The notes beneath the pieces are model-generated. The model searched no databases. It was not told where the DNA came from and saw only the letters and a program-made list of their open reading frames with translations. A program made the position numbers and the translations under genes. This document shows positions 21,363 through 33,850 of a stretch of DNA of 64,000 nt, one piece after another; the stretch's first letter is position 1, and each line of letters starts with the position of its first letter. The stretch comes from Ichthyophis bannanicus (lineage: Eukaryota > Chordata > Amphibia > Gymnophiona > Ichthyophiidae), in assembly GCA_033557465.1 (NCBI GenBank), contig CM066033.1, positions 13,021,080 through 13,085,079 on the forward strand, written 5' to 3'.

Positions 21363-21435
21363 TTTGCAAGTCATATTAATATTTGCCTTTGCCAAGACTG
21401 TGGACATTCTCACCCAGCGCCCCCGTTTACACCAC

Positions 21436-22345
21436 ATAGATAATACCGTCAGGACAATCTACCATAAAATACGGACACTACACCTCATGAAGGACACCCT
21501 AGAACCAAATGACTTCCGAACAGTCTTCCAGCCATCATAATGCCCCACTTCGATTATGCCAACTCCATCCTACTTGGCCTCCCAAAGAACTTGATAAATC
21601 CCTTGCAGTTAGCTATGAACCCCGCAGCGAGAACCCTCTATGGAGCAGCTCGAAGAGACCATATTACCCCTATTCTGAAGAGCCTACACTGGCTCCCCAT
21701 ACAATTACTGGATCACATTTAAGATCTTAACCATGACATTTAAAGCAGTTAATAGAATCACCTCAACCACCTTGTCAGATCTGATACAACCCACCCCAGA
21801 CAACAGATTAAGAAGGACCACGTCCTGCCATACCATCCTCCTCCCAAAAGCTATCACTAAATGCAACAAATCAACGAGAAAACGTGCCTTTGCCCTGTTT
21901 GCCCCCTCCAGCTGGAATTCTCACCCAGCAGAAATCCGGACATAAACAACCTCCCCCAATTCAGGAAGGCCCTCAAACACCACCTATTTCAACAGCACTT
22001 CTATAACTCTGACAACATCACCTAGATAGCATTACACGACACAACAGTCTCTCAACCCAGAGCCCCGCCGAAACCAATCTCCAATGATAACTTTCAATAC
22101 ATATAACCATCCCTTAAAGGGCTGGTATTACAAATCCATCTACGATGCAACCCTCTTTATGTAGATAGTGTATAAAGTTCACCTGTTATCCAAGTTAAAA
22201 ATTCCCTGTTATATGTAAGTTCAGGTCTGAATGTTCCACATTGTACAAACCTGTCTTTCATTGTAAACCGCAGCTGAATGCCGAATAGTGGCGGTATAGG
22301 AAAAAACTAACAGATAAATAACAAATAAATAAATAAAGGTCTGTG
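21436..22345 (+). pseudogene. L2 RT thumb, C-terminal domain and 3' UTR
   Basis: It resumes at IDNTVRTIYHKIRTL, then HFDYANSILLGLPKNL, ARRDHITPILKSLHWLP and KRAFALFAPSSWNSHP. These are conserved L2 C-terminal blocks. Frame changes occur around 21540 and 21720. The 3' UTR from about 21960 ends in the hairpin and AAATAAATAAATAAA. Confidence 0.8.
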
Positions 22346-22356
22346 AATGACTAGCC

Positions 22357-22856
22357 NNNNNNNNNNNNNNNNNNNNNNNNNNNNNNNNNNNNNNNNNNNN
22401 NNNNNNNNNNNNNNNNNNNNNNNNNNNNNNNNNNNNNNNNNNNNNNNNNNNNNNNNNNNNNNNNNNNNNNNNNNNNNNNNNNNNNNNNNNNNNNNNNNNN
22501 NNNNNNNNNNNNNNNNNNNNNNNNNNNNNNNNNNNNNNNNNNNNNNNNNNNNNNNNNNNNNNNNNNNNNNNNNNNNNNNNNNNNNNNNNNNNNNNNNNNN
22601 NNNNNNNNNNNNNNNNNNNNNNNNNNNNNNNNNNNNNNNNNNNNNNNNNNNNNNNNNNNNNNNNNNNNNNNNNNNNNNNNNNNNNNNNNNNNNNNNNNNN
22701 NNNNNNNNNNNNNNNNNNNNNNNNNNNNNNNNNNNNNNNNNNNNNNNNNNNNNNNNNNNNNNNNNNNNNNNNNNNNNNNNNNNNNNNNNNNNNNNNNNNN
22801 NNNNNNNNNNNNNNNNNNNNNNNNNNNNNNNNNNNNNNNNNNNNNNNNNNNNNNNN
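22357..22856. other. Assembly gap, 500 N
   Basis: There are exactly 500 N, a standard placeholder size, so the true gap length is unknown. Sequence on the two sides may not be neighbours by the stated distance. Confidence 1.
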
Positions 22857-25300
22857 AAAAGACCTTTAGACATTTGGAGCACCATTGCCATAGAAAACCC
22901 TCTACATTCCACTCTTACTTCAAAAAACTCCAAGGTCTCAACCGGGCGGAAACTCTAAAACGTAAACGAGAATACAATGAGAACGTCATCATGTCGCTCC
23001 TTACAATAAAACCCAGAGTTATTTTCAATAACTAAGACACCCAAACAACTATGCGGTCGAAGATAACAATATCCTCACAGGACCATTGCTGATCACATCT
23101 GCTCAAAATTCCCCTCAATACAAACCTCTAAAGCAACTCAACACATTGACCACTGTGATCCCACAATATCACCCTGTTGGGTAAACAACTGGGAAACACG
23201 TTTGGCGATATCTGCCAATGCCTCAGACTAACATTAACAACTGCAATAACAAATAATGTATCAATGCCTCTACCCCCATCAGTATTAGACCCACTGTCCA
23301 GTTTCGATGTATGGGGAAAAAAAGCCACCAAGGAATCATTCTTGGCCTCATAATATACGTGAACATAATTACAATCCGTCCCTCTGCACCTGGCAATCGC
23401 TGCCAAACTCCCTTGAATATGACCTCTATTGCGACCCTATACTAAAAGGATCCACAACTTGACCCTCACTTTCCCCACATCATATAGGACCGATTATCAA
23501 GTAGTCTCCCTCTTGGCAAAGATAACTGAAATAGATTGTCCACAAACCACCAAGCTTCAGAATTTCATGACGATCATGCCCCTTTATATGCTCTTTTTAC
23601 AGCACAGTTTTAAAAAATGAACTATGGTGTCAAACAACCCGTCTGCACCTCCCTCCTGAGATACAGTAATTCCCCTAAATATCCAAAACTCCTAAAACAA
23701 GGGTGTCTTCCTAATCTTTCTAGATGTGAATCCTCTGCATTTGACCTCTCTTCCTCATAAACCACCTTCTTGGACAGATTCCATGACATAGGTCGGTCAG
23801 AGATAACCAACCCTTCAACAAAGTAGTTCCATTAATAACCTGGATCACAGAATTCAACAAATAAGAATTGGTGATAAATTCTCACTGCCATTACTTTCGC
23901 AATCTTAAGGTGTTCCACCAGAGTTTGTAGTCTCTCGGGACCCTCCCTCTTCAAACATCTTTTTCCAACACATATGTAAACGCTTCCACGAAATACAAAA
24001 TCCAACTAATCAACTCTATGCAGACTATATCAATGTTTTTTCACGAACATCAGACTAAAACCACAATCAAACCACACCTGCGTCTAAATTATCACCAAGT
24101 GCTATCAAGGAATACTCATGAAACTGGGCTCCAGCAAAACATAATCTGGTCATTAAATGTAACCAAGAACAGAAAAGTCATCCATCTATTCCCAACTGAT
24201 CCATCCCTATTACTCCACCTATCAGTCAATTGTCCTCAAGAATTAAACACCCTAAGTTCGGGTAACAAAAAGAAAGTAAAAACTATCTCGGCATTATAAC
24301 TGATCAGTCCGCTCACCTTCCAGGGAACAAATAAATAGACAACAACCCGCTCACTATACTCCAAAATTAGAAACCCTTTAGAGGACCTCCGCCCGTCACT
24401 TTTCAATTACCCAAGATTCCATCTGGACTGTTTGCCAAGCCCTAACTACCCCTACCCTTGATTTTTATCCATGCACCTTTATATATCGCAAGCGTTTCCA
24501 AAACCGAGCATCCTATCCGCTCCAATGGCCCAAAAACACAATTGCGCATCTAAATCTTCACAAGACCTTCCAGAAGAATTCCGCACATCACCCCTATAGC
24601 GGACACCTACACTGGCTCCCCATCCGTCTAGGGATAAAATTTATCAATCTTAACCCTAACCCACCAAAAAATACACCACCTTGAATTGGCACCTGCCTAT
24701 GTCACCCTCCTCTCCACGCCTACTAGCTGCAAGATCTCGTAGGACAAACTCTGCTAACCTACTCACATGCTCTTCACAAAATTACAGAGTAAACAATGAT
24801 ACTTGTAAATAGGGTTTTCTCCCTTCTATGCACCGCCTCAGAAATTGAAAAGTGCCTGCCCCATGATCGCGAGGTTGCTCCGACCACATAGAGTTCCAAA
24901 CACACAAACGAATAACATTCCTTTTCCAAGAATATTCTGGCTCCATCCCCCCATGGACCAACCCAGGATCCAATATAACTTGCTAAACTCTCCCACTTTA
25001 AATCCACATTCTATACAATTCTCCTCCTTATGCACTCCTGCCCCCTCCTTTTTTACCCCCGTACCCTGTCCTTTCCCCCTTATTCTTTCAAAATTGCGTA
25101 CCTAGATTGTGAATCCCCTCTGTTATGCCTCTAAGCATCTTTCTTTCCTTCACTCCACCCAACAAGGAATTTTTCAATTATCTAGAGCTCGTTGCGTCGC
25201 TTACCGTGTGTCACTACCACAGACACCATTTGAAGGAACTCCACTAATGCCTCGACTATTTGACGGCATGACTGTTAAAATTACACACGTCCGTGATTAG
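22857..25300 (+). mobile_element. Heavily decayed non-LTR LINE
   Basis: Short stretches keep L2-like protein traces on the plus strand. Examples are NRKVIHLFPTDPSLLLHLS near 24165 (RT end) and a GHLHWLPIRLGIKF-like block near 24610. Stops occur in every frame, so no ORF is real. It is the oldest-looking LINE in the window. Confidence 0.45.
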
Positions 25301-27240
25301 TTCCAAGTTCACTTTTAAATATACCCTTGTAAGTTGTTGTACACCTCTTGTCTTCAATCTGGACTGAGAAAAAAAAAAAACATGTGGGGCATTACCTTTC
25401 TGAGCACACCCTCGTATAAATTGTGGGATTAGATAGTGTGTTCTAGGTCGTGGAAAGTCTGTTATTAAGTTAAGGGTTTAAGTGTTGGATACGGTTTGTC
25501 TGGTAATGGTTTATGGTTTTGAAGACTGATTGTAGAGACTGATTGTGCAATGTTTCGATCGTGAGCGATGGGTTATTCTTTCTGGCATCTCTCTATTTAT
25601 TGAATTATTAAAATATAAAAATTACAATAAAAGAAGGGGGAGTTTTTTAAGGGACTATGATGCTGAGCTTTTGATATGCCCTTCCGGCTCTTTCTTGCCG
25701 CATAGTGGGAAGTTGATAAAAGCCCTGAAGCTTTTTTCCCCTAAATTGTTGTTGCCATTGCGGTGTGGACATATTCTTCTCCTTCTAGTAGTTGTGACCT
25801 CTTTTGAGCTACTGAAGTAGGTTAGCTTAAATCGGTTACTATTTCTATTGCTTTAGCCTGGTAGGAGTTTTTTGGCGTATGTGATAATTAATACTCTCAG
25901 GAGTGAATTTTTCTTGTGTGAAAAGGAACTGCACAGGTGAGGGATGTTTGTAAGGTTAAGTAACAAAAAAACCCCCCTACAGAAATTTAAAGCAATGCCA
26001 TAGTCCTTATTCTGTCTGTGCTCAATGGGGCTATTTCCAGGCTTCCCTAACAATTCCTATGTTCAGAGAAATGGTAATGTAGGTGTGGGATGGTCTGTGA
26101 GTTAGTATGGGTGAGCAGAATCATGTTTGGCTGAGAAAATGCAGATCACATGTGTTGTCCTGAGACCCAATGCCATTATGAATTACCAGCAGTTGTTCTA
26201 TAGGTGCAGGGCATGGTTTTGCCAGACGGTTATGTCATTGGGGACTGCAAACAGGAGGGTGTTGTGTGTGGGATGAGTGCTACCGAGGAGGCCCTGGTGT
26301 GCTGATCCACAACTCTGGGGGGACATGGATGACTGGCAGTACCTGAATTGTAGGGCTGACCGCAGCATCATCAGGTGCCATTGTGAATGGGCAGTAATTT
26401 CAGAAAAGCTGCCCTGCATCAACATAGCAGGACATGTCCTGTCAATGGTGGGGACCCTCGGAATGGGGGCAAGCTGCAGCGCAAACAGCATTAATACATA
26501 TCCAAACTCACCAGCAGAGGTCTCTGACACTGTGAACATTCGTCAGGGCAGAGGATGGTGCTTTTGGGCATGTAATTCTGATGTTTGCACTGTTGCATCT
26601 TCTCATTCTGATGGTTTCCTATCAATGACAGGGATATGTTTGGATATGTAGCTGTACAGACCCATTTGAGGATTTTTGGCCCAGTCTTAGCATTGCAAAT
26701 ACTGTTTTTCACAGCGATGACCACTGTAAGAATAACTAACATCTCATTTTCCACTGGCTTTTACAATAGTTTTGGTGCGCTTAGATAACCTTGTAGTGTT
26801 CTGGGCATGCAACAGACTAGTATATGGTTTGGTTTGCAAGAACGTATCTGTTTCATTAGTATTAATGTTATGTTTGCATGAGCAGAACACTGTCAGTGTG
26901 ACAATCAGCTTCGGAGATGTACGTTTTGTCAGTGGAGGCGTGACACATAGAGACGGGAAGCATCTTTTCAAAATAGGGTGAGCACGGGGACGTCCAGGCC
27001 GTTTCTGTGTATACCTGTGTCCCTTTATAACAGCGAGGGCCTGCATTTCCCGAGGCGGGCTGTTCATGCATCTCCCTGATTCTGGAACTGCGGCCGTGTC
27101 TATACCCGCTGTTTCGGAATCAGGTTTATAACATGCCCATTTTCAATTTAGATGTTTCTGCCAGCCAGACGTGGATGTTATAGAACTGCGCTCATACCAG
27201 AACAGAAACACAAACAAGCAGAAGGTCCAAATGCCCCTGG
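25301..27240. other. No recognised gene or element
   Basis: This stretch is AT-rich at the start, including an A12 run near 25369, then of mixed composition. Short ORFs at 26198-26651 and 26744-27071 have no motif I recognise. A palindrome-like or old DNA-transposon origin is possible but not shown. Confidence 0.5.
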
Positions 27241-27249
27241 TACTCAAGC

Positions 27250-29395
27250 GATATCAGGGATGCAAAGCGTAATCTCCGAAGACTGGGGAGAAAATGGAGG
27301 CGGAAACAAGACGCATAACTCCCTGACTCAATACAGAGCGAAGCAACTGGAATATTATAATCTGATAAATGAGCATAAACAGCAGCACCATACCAACCTA
27401 ATCATGAAATCTGTCAACAGACCGAGAGAACTCTTTAGCATTGTCCAAAAGCTCACTAAGGACACCACACAGCAGTGTACCCAACATCTTCATCCACAGG
27501 AATTTGTGGATTACATGCAAGCAAAAACACACCACCCAGACATGCTCCCACACACCACAGACAGATGACCATGAAAGGAAAGAGCCGCATCAAACCTGGG
27601 AGGACTTCAGCATACCCGTCAACACATCAAATAGAGGACATAATGAATGGACTCAACACAACAACCTCACCATCAGACCAATGCCCAGTATCTTGTTAAA
27701 AGCCACAAGAAGCCAGCTCTCCCATCACATTCACAAAATCGTTAAGGAATCACTCCAACAAGGCTACATGCCACAATCCCTGAAGAAAGCCATGATACGA
27801 TCACTACTTAAAAGGACACCCTAAGCCCCTCTGAACCAAAATCATACCGTCCCATCTCCAGCCTACCATTCCTGCGAAAAATCATTGAAAAGGGAGTGCA
27901 AAGGCAACGTCAGAACCACATGAACATGAATGCCCCACTGGACATCCAACAACATGGCTTTAAACCTCAGCACGGTGTAGAAACACTACTAACTTCCCTC
28001 TTTGACAATCTCCTAAGAGGCATAGATAACATAAAGACGGATTCCTGTTAGTGTTCATGGACATATCAGCAGCCTTTGGACACCGTGCCCATGCCGGATT
28101 ACTACAACGCCTGCCAACAGATAGGACTATGAAGTTGTTTACTTCCTAATTGGACGATCTAACACAAAAAATAAAATGAACCCAAAAGAAATCAATGCAT
28201 TTCACCATCAAACAGGGAATACCACAAGGTTCAGACATGTCATCAATGCTCTTTAATATATACATCCAATCCATATGCAACATCATCAAACGCCACAACC
28301 TTCATTATCACCTCTATGCTGACGACATCATGGTGTATGCTCCAGTCAACCTACTAGCGCTTGACACCACAACAATAACCAGATGCCTTGAAGACATGAA
28401 TACCTGGCTCTCAACCAATAACCTCACAGTCAACTACAATAAAACAGAGGCATTGTTCGTCACCAGGAATCCCACCTTCATTCCACCACAAACTATCAGC
28501 ATTCTTGACAAACCAATAGCAGTCAAAGATGAAGTTAAATACCTGGGCATCGCAATGGACAGATCCCTGAACATGAAATCCCACTTCACCAAAAACCTCA
28601 AACAAGGCCTATCAACGTTTAAGAACCATCAGAAAGCTCAAGCCAATACTCCGCCAGAACCACTTCCGCACAGTGTGCCAAGCACTCATCACACCAATAC
28701 CTGACTACGGAAACTCGCTGTATCAAGGCCTCCCAGCAGACATTACACCCACACCAAATGGTGCAAAACACTACAGCACGCATCATTACAGACACTCCAA
28801 GAAACTGAGCACATCACCCCAGTCCTACTGCACTGGCTGCCAATGATGACCAGAGCAAAATTCAAAACAGTCCTGATCATCTTTAAAATCATTCACCATC
28901 TCTCGGCAGATACACTCCAAGATATCATAACAAGGGATATCAGTAATAGACCATTAATGACAACATGATTTGTGATATCCTGCAGGTGTGCCAGACAAAA
29001 CAAACAACCTCAAGAAGAGCTCCTTCATTATTGGCGTCCACACTTTGGAACTCCCTCCAAACCTGCCTGAGCGCCTTGAATGACCTCAGAGACTTTCGCC
29101 AAGGCCCTTAAACCCTGTTCTTTACAGAAACCTATGAGCAAACAGACAACAGTCTCCACCCGAACAGTAATGCAACTACCTCTTCCAACCCGATACTCAC
29201 TTATCCCAACTAGACACACGAGTTCATTGTATAATGTCGTCAAGTACCCTCATATTAAGTATAACCCTCCAGTTGTGATGTGACCACTGTGATTGTTAAG
29301 TACCCTCATGTTAAATGTAACCACAACTGTAAAGTGACCACTGTTATTGAAGGATAAGGTGGTATACAAATCTGTCTAAATAAATAAATCTATGA
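27250..29395 (+). mobile_element. L2-clade LINE, 5'-truncated
   Basis: It begins in the linker after the endonuclease (LRRLGRKWRRKQ-like near 27255) and continues with NRPRELFSIVQKL, a damaged YRPISSLPF block and a damaged FMDISAAF block. GIPQGSDMSSMLFNIYIQSIC and YADDIMVYAP follow near 28316. The 3' end has GGTGGTATACAAA and AAATAAATAAAT. Frames are broken at least five times. The longest intact piece, 28195-28704, holds the RT palm. Confidence 0.8.
28195..28704 (+). pseudogene. L2 RT palm fragment
   Basis: The 169-codon open piece contains IPQGSDMSSMLFNIY (RT block 4), HLYADDIMVYAP (catalytic DD), NKTEALFV and VKYLGIAMDRS. The order matches L2-clade RT. It is bounded by frameshifts on both sides. 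Confidence 0.8.
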
Positions 29396-29504
29396 GTAAT
29401 AAAAATATCTTAATCTCTCTCCTATAAGTCAATAGATTTCTCTCATCATGAAGGAATAAAGTTCCTTCCTCAAGTCTTGCTGCGCACCTTCAGATGGTGA
29501 CCGC

Positions 29505-29600
29505 GTTATATTTATTTATTTATTTTTATATTATTTGGTTTTATATTGCACTATTTATGATCAGCATGGTTTACAAAATAACAACATATTACAAGGAACA
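29505..29600 (-). repeat. LINE/SINE 3' tail
   Basis: On the minus strand it reads TTTTGTAAACCATGCTGATC and then runs into ATAAATAAATAAA. This is the L2-type 3' tail style, but the body of the element is not recognisable. Confidence 0.4.
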
Positions 29601-31250
29601 AACATTTTCCATTAAACATGTGAACAAGATATTAACATATTTACATAAATAGGTGATACACAGTAGCATGTAAGACTAGGAACTATTTACAGTCTAACAG
29701 AATCTTGAGTATGACATTGAATTGATGTGGCTGTATAACATTCATACTAAATCTCAGCAAGGTGACACTACAATTGGAGTATGGTAGGAACAAAAAAGAA
29801 AAATACATACTGGCCACACATCACCCAGGATAACAGGTGCACTCCCAAAGCTTACACGTGTTGTCCAAAGCTTACACAACAGGGCTAACGATAGTGGTAG
29901 CAATAGTGCAGACATTGCAGATGTAGATAACATCCTGCCGCAGATAAAGGCCATGGTGAGCATGTTCATGGACCCATTATGGCAGGAAATATGCCACAGA
30001 AATTAATGAAAAAGTTAAGAGGATTAACTATGGTTCCTTAGCGTCCCTCCAGTCCAGTACTTTTCCGCTGAGTTGTGCTCCTCTTCCAGCAGCTAGGAGA
30101 CAGAGCCCATCATCAATTTGAGGACCCTCTGAAATAAATACCAATGGCACAAGCCACCAGCTCAAGTAAGTTCAGACACCAGGCAGCTGGAGGGAGACAG
30201 TAATCCAGCGAACAGGGCTTACTAGAGAGACACTTAGGAACTAGAGGGGTTTAGGTTTGGGATCCTTGGTTTTGTTGTTGGTTTTCCTTCTTTTCTTCTC
30301 TGCCCTGCCCTGCGCTCCGCCGGATGAAGTACTGGGCCGGCTCACAGAAGGAACCTGCCTTTCTGTCCACCTCACGCTGAAGCCCTAAAGGCAGATGAGC
30401 GCGGGGGGGAAATCGCTGACAGAAAGAAGGAGCTCCGGAGCGAAGAGTGAGTTCAGGCAGGCAAGGTGTGTGGCGGTGAGCCGCGTGGTGTGTTGGCTGC
30501 CACACGGCTGCCAACCACATGGCTAGATGTGGCCTACTACTGCCCGGCAGTGAAAAGACAACAGCTAGAGAGCAGGCACGCCTTTCTTTTTGCGTGCCTT
30601 TACAGCAACAGGATAAAATCAAATAAACTGAATACTAGGCAGACTGGATGTACCATGCTGTTCTTTATATGCCGTCATATACTATGTTACTATGATAAGA
30701 TTCCCCCAGGCCCTGCTTTATGCAGTAAGCCTGCTGACTGCCTTATCGCTTGACCCTCAAGAACAGTAGTCAAATCCTGCCTCCCTGAAGGGCCTAAATG
30801 TCCAGCTGAGCAAGAGACAAAATGGCTGTGATTCCTGCCAGAACTGCAGCCTGAGAAAAACTCAGATTTGCTGAATTGGCTGTTTCTTCTGCTGCCAGGG
30901 TTCCCCCCCCCCCTCCCCAGCTAAACTGGGCGACCCTGGAAACTACTGCCCACCGTGCAGTCCTTGGCCTCACATGTCCTGCAAAATCCTGCCGCAGACA
31001 GGTGATCTCACCTGCAGTCACTGGCCGCGCAAATGGCCTTCCCCAACAGCATTTCCACAGCGCAGGAACTAACTGTCTCTCAAGCCAACACACAAGTTCA
31101 CAGCTGCCTATGACAGCGCCTTCACACTGCCAGTAAACACAAACCGATCCCCCACCTGCAATGGATCCCAAACTTACCACCAGAGTCCTGAAGCTGCAAG
31201 GGAAGCCCAACGCACGATGAACAGCCAACATACAAAAGAAATTAAAGCAG
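29601..31250. other. No recognised gene or element
   Basis: I see no coding motif on either strand. A C-rich run lies near 30903-30915. The phrase TAGCGTCCCTCCAGTCCAG at about 30038 recurs at about 32119, a short dispersed repeat. Confidence 0.5.
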
Positions 31251-31251
31251 C

Positions 31252-31535
31252 ATTTATTTATTTAGCTGTATTTATATCCCGCTTTTCACCGGGTCAAAGC
31301 GGTCAATTGGGGGATACATTTAACACGAGGGGATATGACACACATACGCTAATACTTACAGGGAACATGGGCAATGGAGGGTTAAGTGGCTTGCCCAAGA
31401 CCACAAGGAGTGCCTATAGAACTAGAAATCCCAGTCCCTCCGGCCTGAGATTGCTGTCCCCAGGTGGGAATTGAACCCCCGGCCCTCCGGCCTGAAGTAC
31501 CTTGTCCTAACCACTAGACCACTCCTCCCTCATAC
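31252..31535 (-). mobile_element. CORE-type tRNA SINE, copy A
   Basis: On the minus strand: a tRNA-like head with box A (TGGTCTAGTGG, 31511-31521) and box B (GGTTCAATTCC, 31467-31477). The conserved core CTTGGGCAAGCCACTTAACC is that of the MIR/CORE-SINE group. The tail has GACCGCTTTGAC...AAAGCGGGATATAAATA and then AAATAAATAAAT. No clean target duplication was found. Confidence 0.85.
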
Positions 31536-31791
31536 GCCCTTTTACCTGCAAAGACCACTGAAGGCTGCAGTATTGTTGGGATGCCTTCTAGAAAGGTATA
31601 GGGACCAGAACCACTGGGTGTATGTCGTCCTCAGGGACCTGCAGGCAACTAAGGAGCGTTGGTACCCTACAAGCTGAATTTACACTCCACCACAGCATCC
31701 ACTTTACTCACAAAGCCTGATCAGCTCTCTGGTCAACTGAAAACTGCCCCTTTTTTAATTTTTTTTATTGAATGCCAATTGAGTTCTTCCC

Positions 31792-32070
31792 CATCTGCTG
31801 GAGACTGAGGATACTGGCTTGGAGGGAGGAGCTCAGCCTCCTTATACTGTGACATCACCAAAGTCAGGAATTCTCAGTGCCATCTGCTGGAAGACTGAGG
31901 ATACTGGCTTGGAGGGAGGAGCTCAACCTCCTCATACTGTGACATCACCAAAGTCAGGAATTCTCAGTGCCATCTGCTGGAGACTGAGGATACTGGCTTG
32001 GAGGGAGGAGCTCAACCTCCTCATACTGTGACATCACCAAAGTCAGGAATTCTCAGTGCCATCTGCTGGA
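31792..32070. repeat. 89-bp tandem repeat, three units
   Basis: CATCTGCTGGA occurs at 31792, 31881, 31971 and 32060, giving units of 89, 90 and 89 bp. Each unit includes GACTGAGGATACTGGCTTGG and TGTGACATCACCAAAGTCAG. A diverged single unit bounded by the same CCATCTGCTGG lies at 52502-52609. Confidence 0.9.
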
Positions 32071-32239
32071 AGGGGATAGAACCCAGGAGTCTGGTCTCTA
32101 GTTATCTGGCAATTCCATAGCGTCCCTCCAGTCCAGGCCAATCCCAAATATTCCTTTTGCCGCAGAACTTTGAGAAAGTTGCTGCTGAGCAGATCACTAG
32201 TTTTTATGTGTATGCTTGTGATGTTATTTATTTATGTAA

Positions 32240-32310
32240 ATATTATGTATGTTAAATTGCAACCTACCCAGAGTCTTAAAATGGATAAATACCAAAATAA
32301 ATAACTCCCC
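32240..32310 (+). repeat. LINE-type 3' tail
   Basis: TTGCAACCTACCCAGAGTCT followed by GATAAATACCAAAATAAATAA resembles the 3' end of L2-related elements. The body upstream is not recognisable. Confidence 0.35.
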
Positions 32311-32399
32311 CTCCCCCACGCACTGATCTGCATTTGGCTGTGGACATAGAACAGAAAGAGCAACGTCAGTTAAGCTGAATGAGAGAGTTAGCTGCCAGG

Positions 32400-32900
32400 A
32401 TAGCCTTAGACACATCCTGGTAATGCAGCGTGACCTAAGGGCAGCTTTTGCTGTAATCAACCAAACCCTTCGATAACACGCTTAGAACAAACTGGCTTTA
32501 CTGATGTCGCTCTGAATTGCTTCTGTTCCTATTCATCAAGACATGTTTTTAGGTGTCAATAAATGCTAATAGTCTCTGCAATCTACCTACTGTCATATGG
32601 TGGCCCTCAGGGGTCTGTTTGGCCCCTACTTTATTAAATGTTTTCATCTCACCCCTGGCTACCTTGATATCGGATTTGGGGGATCAGAGCTTATTTCAAT
32701 GCAGCTGACATTCATCTCCTCGTTGTTCATGACAGTTGGGATTTGAATTCTCAGCATAATTAGAGCACAAGCTGGAGATTTCCAGTAAATACTGCCTAGG
32801 ATCCAAGGCCAGTCTCACCTCCACCAGCCCTTCCAGCCCCACAACCACGTCTTCCCAATATGCTTTCCTCTTCCGAGTCACCAAATATGCAAGAAGTCCC
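32400..32900 (+). pseudogene. Decayed LINE reverse transcriptase
   Basis: Plus-strand traces include DLRAAFAVINQTL (first RT aspartate block), a GGPQGSVWPLL-like block near 32600 and GIRAYFNAADIHL near 32685. The YADD site has changed to NAAD. Stops interrupt every frame. It is probably of the L2/CR1 group. Confidence 0.55.
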
Positions 32901-33736
32901 CTTTCTCCAGCACTGGCTAAAGGCCTCTGGGAATGCCCTCATTGTATCACCTATATATAATTTTACAGGCATTTCCTTGCTAATGTGCTAGAGGAAGCCT
33001 TCCCTGATCCTTCAAATATTCTCTTCCACCTCTGCTCTCCGAACAAGGCTGGATACAGCCACAAACTGGAACAGATGTCGGCCTACAGCAGCACCATTTG
33101 GGGGGGGCAGGGGCAACAGCAGCAGAGCAGAGCAGTGCAGTGACCCTTTGAACATTTGCACTCCGTTGCTCACCTTACCTCTGCCAGAGCCGACTCAGCC
33201 CTGCCTAAAAGCTTCACAGCGCATCAATGACCCTTTGAACACCTGCACGCAAACCCTTAAGGACTGTTGATATGTATTGAATGTATAATCATCTCAGTCA
33301 GTTCATTAATATTAAAATGCATTACTGTAAATTACATTATCTACTGTGGCTTGTCTTAACCCACAAGAACTGAAAAACTGAACTTCACCTCCCCTGGGCC
33401 ACGGAAGTTCTTAGGTTATGCCTCCTTGGCTAAATCAGTTGGTATCATGCTCATCAATCATGTTCCCCCCTGCAACAATGGAGAAGCCCCTCCACCGCCC
33501 GCAAACCCCAGCAGCCCTTTTAACCACACACACATGCTTCAACCCTGATCCCGCCCACAGGTCTCACTCCTCCGTCAGCTGCCCCCTACAGCTCTGCAGG
33601 TAGACTACTCCATCAAAAGAATGGAAACACAGTGGGAGGTAGAGAGAGGACAAAGGCCTCTTATCCCACCAGCGCTGAAGCCCTAAACGGCACATGCTGA
33701 CCTTAGTAAGACATCCAGGAGGAATTTTATACTTAC
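32901..33736. other. No recognised gene; 3' side of the KRAB gene
   Basis: This interval should hold a C2H2 zinc-finger exon if the KRAB gene were compact. No CxxC-H-x3-H finger or TGEKP linker is visible on the minus strand here or further down in the window. Confidence 0.6.
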
Positions 33737-33850
33737 TTGTTACAGGAGGCTGGATCTGCTCAGTCATCTCTGAGTCAGGATGATCCATGAAGGGGAGATC
33801 ATCCTCTTGTTTAACGCTCAGTGAGAACACCGATGTTACAATCGGAAGAC
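33737..33850 (-). CDS. KRAB-associated linker exon, 114 bp
   Basis: It encodes LPIVTSVFSLSVKQEDDLPF and then MDHPDSEMTEQIQPPVT. The acidic, KQED-containing style is that of exons between KRAB-A and zinc fingers. Acceptor ATCACAG and donor ACAA|GTAAGT. It is a symmetric phase 1 exon (38 codons), so it can join straight to KRAB-A. Confidence 0.7.

Larger units (their letters stand above)
19865..21431 (+). mobile_element. Solo-LTR-like insertion, 1567 bp
   Basis: It begins TGTGATAAGG and ends GTTTACA, so it has TG...CA ends with TGT/ACA inverted tips. CCAC at 19861-19864 and 21432-21435 is a 4-bp target duplication, and its removal restores the L2 frame. An AATAAA signal lies at 21267-21272. 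I see no gag or pol frame and no internal long direct repeat, which favours a solo LTR. A TGATAAG/CTTATCA inverted repeat sits right at the start. Family unknown; strand is set by the AATAAA signal only. Confidence 0.65.
16906..22345 (+). mobile_element. L2-clade LINE, plus strand, split by an LTR-type insertion
   Basis: It runs from a 5' region (16906-17600), through endonuclease and RT, to a 3' end with AATAAATAAATAAA at about 22345. A 1567-bp insert lies at 19865-21431. Taking out the insert and one CCAC copy joins DMHAH to IDNTVRTIYHKIRTL, which is the expected L2 sequence. Its 3' end includes GTAAACCGC and GCGGTATA, a small hairpin before the AT-rich tail. It lies head to head with the minus L2, with 5' ends adjoining at about 16905. 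Confidence 0.85.

Noticed and set aside
22307..22958. 200-aa ORFs
   Set aside because: They are mostly N from the assembly gap.
26198..26651. Possible transposase fragment
   Set aside because: No catalytic motif could be found on either strand.
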